13,718 nucleotides of DNA. It comes from Actinomycetota bacterium (GTDB lineage: Bacteria > Actinomycetota > Actinomycetes > S36-B12 > UBA5976). The stretch spans positions 1 through 13,718 of the forward strand of contig CANJRK010000009.1 in NCBI GenBank assembly GCA_947476765.1, in the 5' to 3' direction. The translations under genes were made by a program, and so were the position numbers. Below the pieces are notes generated by a model, which did no database searches, was not told the DNA's origin, and was given only the letters and a program-made list of their open reading frames with translations. Shown piece by piece: positions 1-6,695 of the stretch. The first letter of the stretch is position 1, and every line of letters starts with the position of its first letter.

Positions 1-559
1 AGCACTATTTGTAGGGCTGGGACTTTCCTTAGCAAACATCTTTAAAAAGGAAGTCAGCCCAGCTTTAGTGCTGGCTTACGGCGCAGCTGAAGGTGTATTC
101 CTGGGCGGCATTAGCAAGTGGTATTCCATGGCTTATGCCGATACCGCGCCAAACTTAGTTTCGCAGGCCGTAATGGGAACGCTAATTGCATTCGGCACCA
201 TGTTGTTCCTGTACAAGTCCGGAATCATCAAAGTTAATGGCAAGTTCAAAAAGGTATTCATGGTTGCCATGGTTTCGTATCTGGTGATTGCCATTGCGTC
301 TTTGATTTCGATGGTCGTTGGCGTGGGTAGTGGCTGGGGCTTCTACGGCGTCGGCCAGCTTGGTTTATTACTTTGTGTTGCAGGCGTGGGCTTAGCTGCA
401 TTCTCATTGGTTATGGACTTCGAACTGATCACCCAAACTATTGCAGCTGGAGCACCAGAGAAAGAATCCTGGCGGATGGCCTTTGGTTTGATGGTAACTC
501 TGGTTTGGCTATACCTAGAATTACTTCGCCTCCTAGCTATTTTGCAGGGTCGCGATTAA
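1..559 (+). CDS. YccA/Bax inhibitor-1 family membrane protein (5' end outside window)
   Basis: The frame is open from base 2 to the TAA at 557-559, giving 185 visible residues. A GTG at 68 is an internal codon, because the frame continues upstream without a stop into residues reading ALFVGLGLSLANIFKKE. The protein is a polytopic membrane protein with about five or six hydrophobic segments visible. The stretch GTLIAFGTMLFLYKSGIIKV, the acidic FELI near the C-terminus and the final LVWLYLELLRLLA helix match the bacterial YccA/Bax-inhibitor family (COG4760 type). Relatives are usually about 250-280 aa, so perhaps a third is missing. The family's molecular role in bacteria is not established; some relatives are proposed ion-leak channels or modulators of membrane proteolysis. 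A strong terminator follows, so this gene probably ends its transcription unit. Family assignment is confident; function is unknown. Confidence 0.85.
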   Translation, partial: ALFVGLGLSLANIFKKEVSPALVLAYGAAEGVFLGGISKWYSMAYADTAPNLVSQAVMGTLIAFGTMLFLYKSGIIKVNGKFKKVFMVAMVSYLVIAIASLISMVVGVGSGWGFYGVGQLGLLLCVAGVGLAAFSLVMDFELITQTIAAGAPEKESWRMAFGLMVTLVWLYLELLRLLAILQGRD

Positions 560-576
560 TCCATAATTAACCAAAC

Positions 577-606
577 AAAAGGGGCCGGCATTGCTGGCCC
601 CTTTTT
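577..606 (+). terminator. Rho-independent terminator after the YccA-like gene
   Basis: A 10-bp stem, AAAAGGGGCC pairing with GGCCCCTTTT, encloses a 9-nt loop and ends in a T-run. The stem starts 18 nt after the TAA of the upstream gene. The A-run on the left and T-run on the right mean it could also act on the opposite strand. It is the only textbook intrinsic terminator in the window and separates the YccA-like gene from msrA. Confidence 0.9.
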
Positions 607-645
607 GTATGTGCGAAAACTTCAAAACCTTGGCAAAGTAGTGTC

Positions 646-1224
646 ATGAGCGAAATGCACCTAGTTTTGAATTCCGATATCCGCGGCCCATGGCCACAAG
701 GTACTGAAGTTATTTACTTCGGTATGGGTTGTTTCTGGGGAGCAGAAAAGAAACTCTGGGTCATACCTGGGGTAGTCAGCACAGCGGTTGGTTACATGGG
801 TGGAACTGCAAGTGATCCAACATATCCATTAGTTTGCACTGGAACAACTGGCCACAGTGAAATTGTCTTAGTTGCATATGATCCAACTAAGACATCGGTA
901 TATGACTTGCTTAAATGCTTCTGGGAAAACCACGATCCAACTCAAGGCAATCGCCAAGGCAATGACATCGGAACGCAGTATCGCAGTGCGGTTTATTGGA
1001 CTAACTCAAGTCAAGAGAATTTAGTTCGACAGACTCGTGACGCATACAACTCAGTATTAGTAAGTAAAGGATTTGATTCGATAACTACCGAGTTAGCGCC
1101 AGCGAGCAATTTTAAGTTTTGGTATGCCGAGGAATATCATCAGCAATACTTAATTAAGAACCCAAACGGTTATGATTGCCATGCTCACACTGGAATTTTG
1201 TTACCAGAAATGGCAACTAACTAA
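646..1224 (+). CDS. msrA: Peptide-methionine (S)-S-oxide reductase MsrA
   Basis: MsrA reduces methionine-S-sulfoxide, free or in proteins, back to methionine with electrons normally supplied by thioredoxin; it is a cytoplasmic repair enzyme. The catalytic signature GCFWGAEK is present, with the sulfoxide-attacking cysteine at C29. Family blocks follow: VGYMGG, GHSEIV, FWENHDPTQGNRQGNDIGTQYRS and YHQQYL. One cysteine close to the C-terminus (C178, in GYDCHAHTG) is the likely resolving cysteine. The length of 192 aa is normal. No Shine-Dalgarno is obvious before ATG 646; ATG 655 (codon 4) is an alternative. The gene follows a terminator and so probably has its own promoter, which I could not place convincingly. 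Its last 4 nt overlap the convergent MFS gene. There is no msrB in this window. Confidence 0.96.
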   Translation: MSEMHLVLNSDIRGPWPQGTEVIYFGMGCFWGAEKKLWVIPGVVSTAVGYMGGTASDPTYPLVCTGTTGHSEIVLVAYDPTKTSVYDLLKCFWENHDPTQGNRQGNDIGTQYRSAVYWTNSSQENLVRQTRDAYNSVLVSKGFDSITTELAPASNFKFWYAEEYHQQYLIKNPNGYDCHAHTGILLPEMATN

Positions 1225-2453
1225 CTTGCGGCAGCAGCCAGAACTTTTGGCTTACGTGTTTCGGGCATAAACATAACGAGCACACTCGTTGCTGCAGCCA
1301 CGAGCAAACTTGCCAAGAACGGCCACTCAAAGCCACCTGTTGTATCTGCTAAGTAGCCGAACAATAGCGGCCCAGCAACAATTCCTAGGTCACTCATCAT
1401 TTGATAAGTAGCAACAACAGGCCCGCCCTTTTTGCCATCAACTATGTCGCCAACTACGGCAGACGGTGCACCACCCAAGAATGCTGCGCCGACACCCATT
1501 GCAACCATGGCGCTGTAAAAACCAATCAGTGTTTCGCTCATTACCAAACACAGCATCGCTGCAACAAGTGCCAGAGAGCCAATAATCATTGAAGGCTTGC
1601 GGCCTTTAGTGTCTGTCATTCGCCCAGCAGGCATCAACAAGGATGCCTGCACAATGCTGGTAGCAAGAAATCCGTAGCTAGATGTGGCAGGACTTTTTTG
1701 GAGTACCGAAACAACAAAAAGTGGGATTAAAGCTGATCGCAACCCAAAGGAAGTCATGCCGCTTGAAAGATTCACTACGAGTGCAGTCCAGTATGCGCGA
1801 AACTTTAGTGCAGCTCGTAGGGCCATTGCTGGTTCTTGTAATTCCGTAGCTTGGGAAGCATCTTTAGTTGGATGACCCAAGCCCTTGGGTAGCGCGAAAT
1901 AGGCAGTCAATGCCGCCGCCGTCAATGTCGCTGCGTACACAAAGAATGGAGCTCGAATACTGATTCCAACAATAAGACCACCTACTGCTGGCCCAGCAAG
2001 ACCACCAAAAAGAAAGCCACTTTGATAAGTGCTGGCAGCGCGGCCGCGATGTGCAGAATCGACGGTACGTAACAGCAAAGACATCGACGAAACAGTGAAC
2101 ATGGCTGAACCCGTGCCGCCAATGCCACGCAACAGGATTAGTTGCTCAAAGGATTGGGATACCCCGGCAAGTGCACTAGAAAGCGCAACAATACTCAAGC
2201 CGATCCAGAGCACACTGCGTTCTCCAATTTTGTTAACTAACCAACCGCTAGGCGCGGCGCTAACAAACCGCATCAAGGCAAAAACGCTAATGACCGAACT
2301 TGCAGCAAATGCCGAGACGTCAAAAGACTGGGCAAAGACGGGAATGATTGGCGCCACAATGCCAAATCCAAGTGCAACGCAAAATGCGACAGCAGTTAAA
2401 ACTGGAACTTCAGCAGGTAAATCTTTGAAGTAACGATCTAGGAGATTGCGCAT
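1221..2453 (-). CDS. MFS transporter, DHA1 (drug:H+ antiporter)-like
   Basis: This is a 410-aa major facilitator superfamily protein with about 12 hydrophobic segments in two halves. After TM2 lies a motif A-like loop (GWLVNKIGERSVLW). TM5 carries a motif C-like GFLFGGLAGPAVGGLI, which is characteristic of antiporters. A second motif A-like loop (GRMTDTKGRKPSM) opens the C-terminal half. Length and motifs fit DHA1-type exporters at the inner membrane; the substrate cannot be read from sequence. ATG 2453 is 2 nt after the ilvA stop (TAATCATG), so translation is probably coupled to ilvA in one operon. That context makes an amino-acid or metabolite exporter as plausible as a drug pump; this is inference. 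The 3' end overlaps msrA by 4 nt in convergent orientation. Confidence 0.88.
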   Translation of the reverse strand: MRNLLDRYFKDLPAEVPVLTAVAFCVALGFGIVAPIIPVFAQSFDVSAFAASSVISVFALMRFVSAAPSGWLVNKIGERSVLWIGLSIVALSSALAGVSQSFEQLILLRGIGGTGSAMFTVSSMSLLLRTVDSAHRGRAASTYQSGFLFGGLAGPAVGGLIVGISIRAPFFVYAATLTAAALTAYFALPKGLGHPTKDASQATELQEPAMALRAALKFRAYWTALVVNLSSGMTSFGLRSALIPLFVVSVLQKSPATSSYGFLATSIVQASLLMPAGRMTDTKGRKPSMIIGSLALVAAMLCLVMSETLIGFYSAMVAMGVGAAFLGGAPSAVVGDIVDGKKGGPVVATYQMMSDLGIVAGPLLFGYLADTTGGFEWPFLASLLVAAATSVLVMFMPETRKPKVLAAAAS

Positions 2454-2455
2454 GA

Positions 2456-3667
2456 TTAGTAGTGAGTCACCACTTCAAAGCCCTGCGCAATGATCTGATT
2501 CAAAATTTGCTCACGGTGTTCAAAGCCACGAGTTTCGAGCTCAAGTTCCACGTCAACTTCACTAATTGCCAATGCAGGATTCATGTGGGTATGAGAAACC
2601 TGAATGATGTTAGTGCCCATGTCGCCAACACAACTAACCAATTTAGCTAATGCACCTGGTTGATCCGCTAATCGAACTTGGACCATTAAGAATCTGCCCG
2701 AGGTCGCAAGGCCGGTGCGAAGTACTCGATTCAACAAGAGCGGATCGATATTTCCACCAGACAGGCTCGCTACAACTGGCCCGTCAAAAGCTTCAGGATC
2801 ATCCAAGATCGCAGCAACTGCGGCAATACCCGCTGGTTCAACTTGTAGTTTGCTTCGCTCTAGCGTAAGCAACAAGGCACGGGCCAAGGAAGCTTCACTG
2901 ACTGTGCGGATCTCATCTACATATTCGGAAATGATTTTGAATGGAACATCACCAGGCTTTCCAACCGCAATACCATCAGCCATAGTCGACATCCGCGGCA
3001 ACATTTGCGGTGAGCCAGCAGCCAGGGACGGTGGATACGCGGCAGCCATTTCGGCTTGAACTCCAATTACTTTTATGTCGGGGCGCAAACTTTTAATTGC
3101 AAGGGCAGTGCCGGCAAGTAGTCCGCCGCCACCGGTGCAAACCACAACCGTTTTTACATCGGGATTCTGTTCCAGAATTTCCAGTCCCATAGTTCCTTGG
3201 CCGGCAACAATATGTTCGTGGTCAAAGGGATGGATGAATACAGCTCCGGACTGTTCAGAAAACTCAATCGCTGCAACTAAAGTTTCATCAATTGTTTTGC
3301 CATGAAATTTCACAGTAGCGCCATAGCCAACGGTGGCTTGGTACTTAGGCAGTGGCGCCCCAAGTGGCATAAAGATTGTGGCTTCTATCCCAAGAATCTG
3401 CGCAGCTAGGGCAACACCTTGCGCGTGATTACCGGCGCTAGCAGCAACAACTCCTCGAGCCCGCTCGGCTTCAGATAGTCGAGCAATTCGGTTGTATGCG
3501 CCACGAATTTTAAAGGACCCAGCACGCTGTAAATTTTCACACTTAAAGGAAACACTTACGCCGTATTTCTTCTCAATCCAGCCAGCAGAAAGGCTAGGCG
3601 TGTGACGTATCACACCATCAAGGAGCGAGGCCGCATCTCGGATGTCATCAAGGTTCACTGGTTTCAC
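2456..3667 (-). CDS. ilvA: Threonine ammonia-lyase (threonine dehydratase), single C-terminal ACT domain
   Basis: This PLP-dependent cytoplasmic enzyme deaminates L-threonine to 2-oxobutanoate, the first committed step to isoleucine. The PLP lysine is K53 in GSFKIRGA. The phosphate-binding glycine loop is C177-TGGGG-LLAG, and SGGN near residue 301 is the conserved cofactor-side motif. Residues from about 327 to 403 form one ACT domain (RLADQPGALAKLV, followed by a GTNIIQV strand). The 403-aa, one-ACT architecture is the shorter form, unlike E. coli IlvA at about 514 aa with two ACT-like modules. The start is a GTG at 3667; an in-frame TGA lies two codons upstream, so no longer start exists in this frame. 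It is the first gene of a probable ilvA-MFS operon and is divergent from the ABC exporter. Isoleucine or valine sensing by the ACT domain is likely from family knowledge but not shown here. Confidence 0.94.
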   Translation of the reverse strand: MKPVNLDDIRDAASLLDGVIRHTPSLSAGWIEKKYGVSVSFKCENLQRAGSFKIRGAYNRIARLSEAERARGVVAASAGNHAQGVALAAQILGIEATIFMPLGAPLPKYQATVGYGATVKFHGKTIDETLVAAIEFSEQSGAVFIHPFDHEHIVAGQGTMGLEILEQNPDVKTVVVCTGGGGLLAGTALAIKSLRPDIKVIGVQAEMAAAYPPSLAAGSPQMLPRMSTMADGIAVGKPGDVPFKIISEYVDEIRTVSEASLARALLLTLERSKLQVEPAGIAAVAAILDDPEAFDGPVVASLSGGNIDPLLLNRVLRTGLATSGRFLMVQVRLADQPGALAKLVSCVGDMGTNIIQVSHTHMNPALAISEVDVELELETRGFEHREQILNQIIAQGFEVVTHY

Positions 3668-3813
3668 TAGTCAATGTTGGCACGGACAGGCTTAACAATC
3701 TAATTGCCAAGTTTCAATAGTGATTCAGCCCTTGGTGGAATGCAAGAATATTGTGCACTCTTCCATTGGTAAGTTAGGGGTAGAAATAACCCCCCTTAAG
3801 GATTTAGGCGAAT
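3668..3813. promoter_or_regulatory. Divergent promoter region between ilvA and the drrAB-like operon
   Basis: This 146-bp gap is the largest in the window and lies between divergently transcribed genes, so it should hold both promoters. No hexamer pair close to consensus with good spacing stood out. On the minus strand TAGATT (3694-3699) is a possible -10 element for ilvA. On the plus strand a 5-bp hairpin, GGGGT/ACCCC with a 7-nt loop (3777-3793), sits just before the Shine-Dalgarno AAGGA (3798-3802) of the ABC ATPase gene, with a run of six C at 3790-3795. The regulatory role is inferred from position. Confidence 0.5.
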
Positions 3814-4812
3814 ATGACTCTGGCAATTAAAGCATCAGGATTGGCGAAAGCTTATGGAGATGTCGTTGCACTTAATGGAATCGACATCGAAGTTGAGCAA
3901 GGAACTGTCCTTGGCTTACTGGGACCAAATGGTTCTGGCAAAACCACGACAGTGCGAATCCTTGCAACCTTGCTTCAAGCCGATAGTGGATCAGCAACTG
4001 TTGGTGGCTTTGATGTAGCAACACAGCAAGATGATGTTCGAAGTGTCATTGGTCTAACCGGGCAGTATGCCGCGGTGGATGAGTACTTAACGGGCCGGGA
4101 AAATCTGGAATTATTCGGTCGCCTTTTTCACTTAAGTAAATTCGATGCCGCTAAACGGGCTGCTGAATTATTGGATCGATTCGATCTCACTGATGCTGCC
4201 GATCGTGGCATCAAAGGCTACTCAGGTGGAATGCGTCGAAGGCTCGATCTTGCCGCATCATTAATTGGTCGCCCCAACGTGCTGTTCCTGGATGAGCCAA
4301 CCACTGGTTTAGATCCACGAAGTCGCCAAGGTATGTGGGAAGTAATTGAAGCTTTGGTGGCTGATGGCACCACAGTGTTATTGACTACTCAGTACCTTGA
4401 AGAAGCCGACCAACTTGCTGATCGCATTGTGGTGCTAGACCACGGAAACGTAATTGCACAAGGCACCTCCGATCAATTGAAGTCACAAGTTGGTGGCGAT
4501 CGAATTGAAATTGTTCTGGAAAATGTTAGTGATATTTCTAGGGCTGCTGAGCTAATCAAAGAATTTGGTTCTGCGCCCGCCACAACTGAAGATGTCACCA
4601 AGACTGTGTTGCTGCCAGTTGCTGGTGGCTCTACTGCAATCGTGAACATCGTGCGGAAACTTGATGAAAACAAAATTGCGATTGCCGACATTGCACTTCG
4701 CAGACCAACACTTGATGACGTATTCCTAAGTCTTACTGGTCATGCAACTGAAGTGAATGAAGAAAATTCAGCGCCGGCAAAGGGACGTCGCGGACGAAAG
4801 GCCAGGAGCTAA
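3814..4812 (+). CDS. ABC transporter ATP-binding protein, DrrA (daunorubicin resistance) type
   Basis: This is the cytoplasmic ATPase of an ABC-2 exporter, working as a dimer with the permease encoded next. It has Walker A GPNGSGKT (residues 37-44), Q-loop Q84, signature YSGGMRRRLDLA from residue 136, Walker B VLFLDE (156-161) and D-loop GLD. The switch position reads TTQYLEEADQLADR, with Gln in place of the usual His, as in DrrA homologues. The C-terminal RRPTLDDVFLSLTGH block is the DrrA-subfamily hallmark. The last about 13 residues form a very basic tail (AKGRRGRKARS). The 332-aa length is normal. The ATG is supported by AAGGA 11 nt upstream. The gap to the permease gene is 2 nt. Substrates of this subfamily include polyketides, lipids and glycolipids; the substrate here is unknown. 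Confidence 0.94.
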   Translation: MTLAIKASGLAKAYGDVVALNGIDIEVEQGTVLGLLGPNGSGKTTTVRILATLLQADSGSATVGGFDVATQQDDVRSVIGLTGQYAAVDEYLTGRENLELFGRLFHLSKFDAAKRAAELLDRFDLTDAADRGIKGYSGGMRRRLDLAASLIGRPNVLFLDEPTTGLDPRSRQGMWEVIEALVADGTTVLLTTQYLEEADQLADRIVVLDHGNVIAQGTSDQLKSQVGGDRIEIVLENVSDISRAAELIKEFGSAPATTEDVTKTVLLPVAGGSTAIVNIVRKLDENKIAIADIALRRPTLDDVFLSLTGHATEVNEENSAPAKGRRGRKARS

Positions 4813-4814
4813 TC

Positions 4815-5663
4815 ATGAGTACTCTGACATCACAATCCGTAACCGAATCGACTGCACCGCGCCCACGTTTTGGCTGGTTGATTACGGACAGCATTTCAGT
4901 TTCCCGCCGACACTTACTAAAAATCACTCGAGTTCCGGAATCGCTTTTCTTTGCACTGATTCAGCCCGTAATGTTTGTCCTATTGTTTGCCTTTGTCTTT
5001 GGTGGAGCAATTGATGTTGGTCCAAATGGCGCCCAGTCATACCGCGAATATTTGATTCCAGGAATTTTGGCTCAGACTGTGATGTTTGCAGTCGCTGGAA
5101 TAACGGTTGGAATTACCGAAGATGCCAGCAAGGGAATTATGGATAGATTCCGCTCCTTGCCAATGCGACCAGGTGCAGTGCTCACCGGACACACTTTGGC
5201 ATCGCTTCTTCAAAACATTTTGGTAATCATCATTCTTTCAATTACTGGTTTCGCAGTGGGCTGGAGAATTCATAACGGCGCTTCAGATGCAGCCTTGGCT
5301 TACTTGATGTTTGCAACTTTTGCTTATTCGATTACTTGGGTTGGCGCTTGGATCGGCTTGCACATGCCAAATTCTGAGGTTGCTGGCACCGCAGGTTTGG
5401 CGTGGATTTTTCCATTCACTTTCGCGTCAAATATCTTTACCCCAGTTGCCACCATGCCAGGTTGGCTACAACCATTTGTATTGTGGAATCCAGTTTCATG
5501 TTTAGCGCTAGCAGCTCGCGAGTTGTTTGGAAATCCAACTCCGTTGCTGGGAGATTCATTCCCTGAACGCTACCCAGTGCAACTTTCTTTTGCTTATTCA
5601 TTCCTGCTATTAGCGATTTTCGCACCGCTTGCTGTGCGCGCTTTCAAAACGCGCAATAAGTAG
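4815..5663 (+). CDS. ABC-2 type transporter permease, DrrB type
   Basis: This 282-aa inner-membrane permease partners the preceding ATPase. About six hydrophobic segments are visible. The ABC-2 core is recognisable: EYLIPGILAQTVMF, then GITEDASKGIMDRFRSLPM, which is the amphipathic coupling region typical of DrrB proteins, then the VLTGHTLASLLQN helix and a late FTPVATMPGWLQPF loop. The N-terminal about 35 residues are cytoplasmic and precede TM1 (SLFFALIQPVMFVLLFAFVF). ATG 4815 follows the ATPase stop by 2 nt in the sequence TAATCATG, with AGGAG (4804-4808) inside the upstream gene, so the two genes are almost certainly co-translated. The stop codon is 2 nt from the convergent greA stop. The substrate is unknown; a role in export of a toxic or lipidic compound is inferred from the family. 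Confidence 0.93.
   Translation: MSTLTSQSVTESTAPRPRFGWLITDSISVSRRHLLKITRVPESLFFALIQPVMFVLLFAFVFGGAIDVGPNGAQSYREYLIPGILAQTVMFAVAGITVGITEDASKGIMDRFRSLPMRPGAVLTGHTLASLLQNILVIIILSITGFAVGWRIHNGASDAALAYLMFATFAYSITWVGAWIGLHMPNSEVAGTAGLAWIFPFTFASNIFTPVATMPGWLQPFVLWNPVSCLALAARELFGNPTPLLGDSFPERYPVQLSFAYSFLLLAIFAPLAVRAFKTRNK
5635..5655. terminator. Possible hairpin terminator shared by drrB-like and greA genes
   Basis: A perfect 6-bp GC stem, TGCGCG (5635-5640) with CGCGCA (5650-5655), closes a 9-nt loop. It lies in the last codons of the permease gene and about 10 nt beyond the greA stop on the other strand. No T-run follows in either direction, so intrinsic termination is uncertain. There is no other room for a terminator because the two genes are only 2 nt apart. 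Confidence 0.3.
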
Positions 5664-5665
5664 GT

Positions 5666-6148
5666 CTACGGAACGTAAAGCTCGGCAGAGACAATTACGA
5701 TACGTAATGTCTTACCGGACGGAGTTTCGTAGGAAATTTCTGCACCAACTTCTTGGTTCAGTACTGCCGCGCCCATCGGGCTAGTCGGCGAGTAGACATC
5801 GATTGAAGTATGTGCGGCTTCTTCGCGGGAACCCAGTAGAAAAGTTTCGGTGTCATCTAAGTCAGGGAAGTTAACTGTTACGACCATGCCTTGCGAAACG
5901 ATGCCTTCTTCAATGTCAGGTGTTCCAATTTGTGCCGTTTCTAGCATCTTGGTTAGTTGGCGAACGCGGCCTTCGTTCTTTCCCTGCTCCTCGCGGGCAG
6001 CGTGGTAACCACCATTTTCTTTTAAGTCGCCTTCTTCGCGAGCAGCAGCAATACGTGCCTTAATTTCCTCGCGCAGGTCGCCGCTTCGATGCTCTAACTC
6101 AGACTTGAGTCGATCGAATGCTTCTTGGGTTAGCCATACTTCGTTCAC
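5666..6148 (-). CDS. greA: Transcription elongation factor GreA
   Basis: GreA enters the secondary channel of RNA polymerase and stimulates cleavage of backtracked RNA, rescuing stalled complexes. The N-terminal coiled coil spans about residues 1-75. The acidic tip GDLKEN places D41 and E44 at exactly the E. coli GreA positions, followed by the conserved GGYHAAREEQ. The C-terminal FKBP-like globular domain (about 80-160) includes SPTSPMGAAVLNQEVGAEISYETPSG. The 160-aa length is standard. The start is a GTG at 6148. It follows the DUF4307 gene by 20 nt on the same strand, an arrangement matching mycobacterial greA-DUF4307 opposite mca (Rv1080c-Rv1082, from memory). The 3' end abuts the convergent ABC permease. 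Confidence 0.96.
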   Translation of the reverse strand: MNEVWLTQEAFDRLKSELEHRSGDLREEIKARIAAAREEGDLKENGGYHAAREEQGKNEGRVRQLTKMLETAQIGTPDIEEGIVSQGMVVTVNFPDLDDTETFLLGSREEAAHTSIDVYSPTSPMGAAVLNQEVGAEISYETPSGKTLRIVIVSAELYVP

Positions 6149-6168
6149 TCGATAGAGATTACGCGCAT

Positions 6169-6648
6169 TTAGGCAGTTGGTGCGACTCCTGGTGCCGGTT
6201 GGTCTGGAATCTTCACTCCTGGTGGGAAATCTGGTGGGGGAACCCGCATTTCTTTTGTATTTCCACAGCCCAAAACTTCCGCCAATACGGCTTGACCATT
6301 AGTTACTAGTGGATAAGTGAGCTGCTCATAAGTCGTTCCACCAGCAACCGTAACAATTGCGTAGCCAACATCTGTGCGTTGCTCATCTTGGGCTCGAATC
6401 ACGCAGTAGCTAGTTAATTCGGCACCGCGGGATACCTCCCAAGTCACATTTACTTGAGTCGGGGAAATCACATCAAAGGCAAGCAACTGGGCACTGACGC
6501 TTGGGTTTTGTTGCCGAAAACTGGCATAAGCCAAACTCCCAGAAACGACACCAGCAATCAGTACCCCAACAAGTACCGGGACTACGCGCCTGCGGCGGAT
6601 ACCGTAACGCAGTTTTAGGTGCTCTGGGAGCTCAGAATCTTTTTGCAT
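6169..6648 (-). CDS. DUF4307 single-TM membrane protein
   Basis: This 159-aa protein has a short cytoplasmic N-terminus with an RYG motif (R14-G16) and a basic RRRR run, one TM helix (about residues 22-43), then an extracytoplasmic domain of about 115 residues. Two cysteines in that domain (C82 and C128) could form a disulfide. The C-terminus is proline-rich. The layout and the motif near the N-terminus match DUF4307, an actinobacterial family of unknown function encoded beside greA and mca. The positive charge before the TM predicts N-in, C-out topology. ATG 6648 is supported by GGAG (6654-6657). The gene is the first of a probable DUF4307-greA operon and is divergent from mca across 47 bp. 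Family call confident; function unknown. Confidence 0.87.
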   Translation of the reverse strand: MQKDSELPEHLKLRYGIRRRRVVPVLVGVLIAGVVSGSLAYASFRQQNPSVSAQLLAFDVISPTQVNVTWEVSRGAELTSYCVIRAQDEQRTDVGYAIVTVAGGTTYEQLTYPLVTNGQAVLAEVLGCGNTKEMRVPPPDFPPGVKIPDQPAPGVAPTA

Positions 6649-6695
6649 GCTTACTCCAGAATACGGCTTTATCTCAGATAGGAGAGAATGGAGTC
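6649..6695. promoter_or_regulatory. Compact divergent region between the DUF4307 gene and mca
   Basis: Only 47 bp separate the two divergent start codons, so the promoters must overlap each other or lie in the coding sequences. Each side has a Shine-Dalgarno: GGAG for the DUF4307 gene (6654-6657) and AGGAGA for mca (6680-6685). A perfect 11-bp palindrome, TATCTCAGATA (6670-6680), sits in the centre and could be an operator. No promoter could be assigned with confidence. Confidence 0.45.

Noticed and set aside
68..70. GTG as the start of the YccA-like gene
   Set aside because: The frame is open to the left edge and the upstream residues continue a membrane segment typical of the family; the gene is truncated by the window.
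2029..2433. 134-codon open frame on the + strand opposite the MFS gene
   Set aside because: Low-complexity, polar translation with no recognisable domain, fully antisense to a strongly supported gene.
3668..3813. Riboswitch or T-box leader for ilvA
   Set aside because: There are only 146 bp, shared by two divergent promoters, and no T-box bulge, specifier stem or attenuator with a T-run was visible on the minus strand.
6501..6695. Possible N-terminal extension of Mca using an upstream ATG at 6501
   Set aside because: It would run antisense through most of the first 50 codons of the DUF4307 gene, and Mca proteins begin near ATG 6696, which has a good Shine-Dalgarno.
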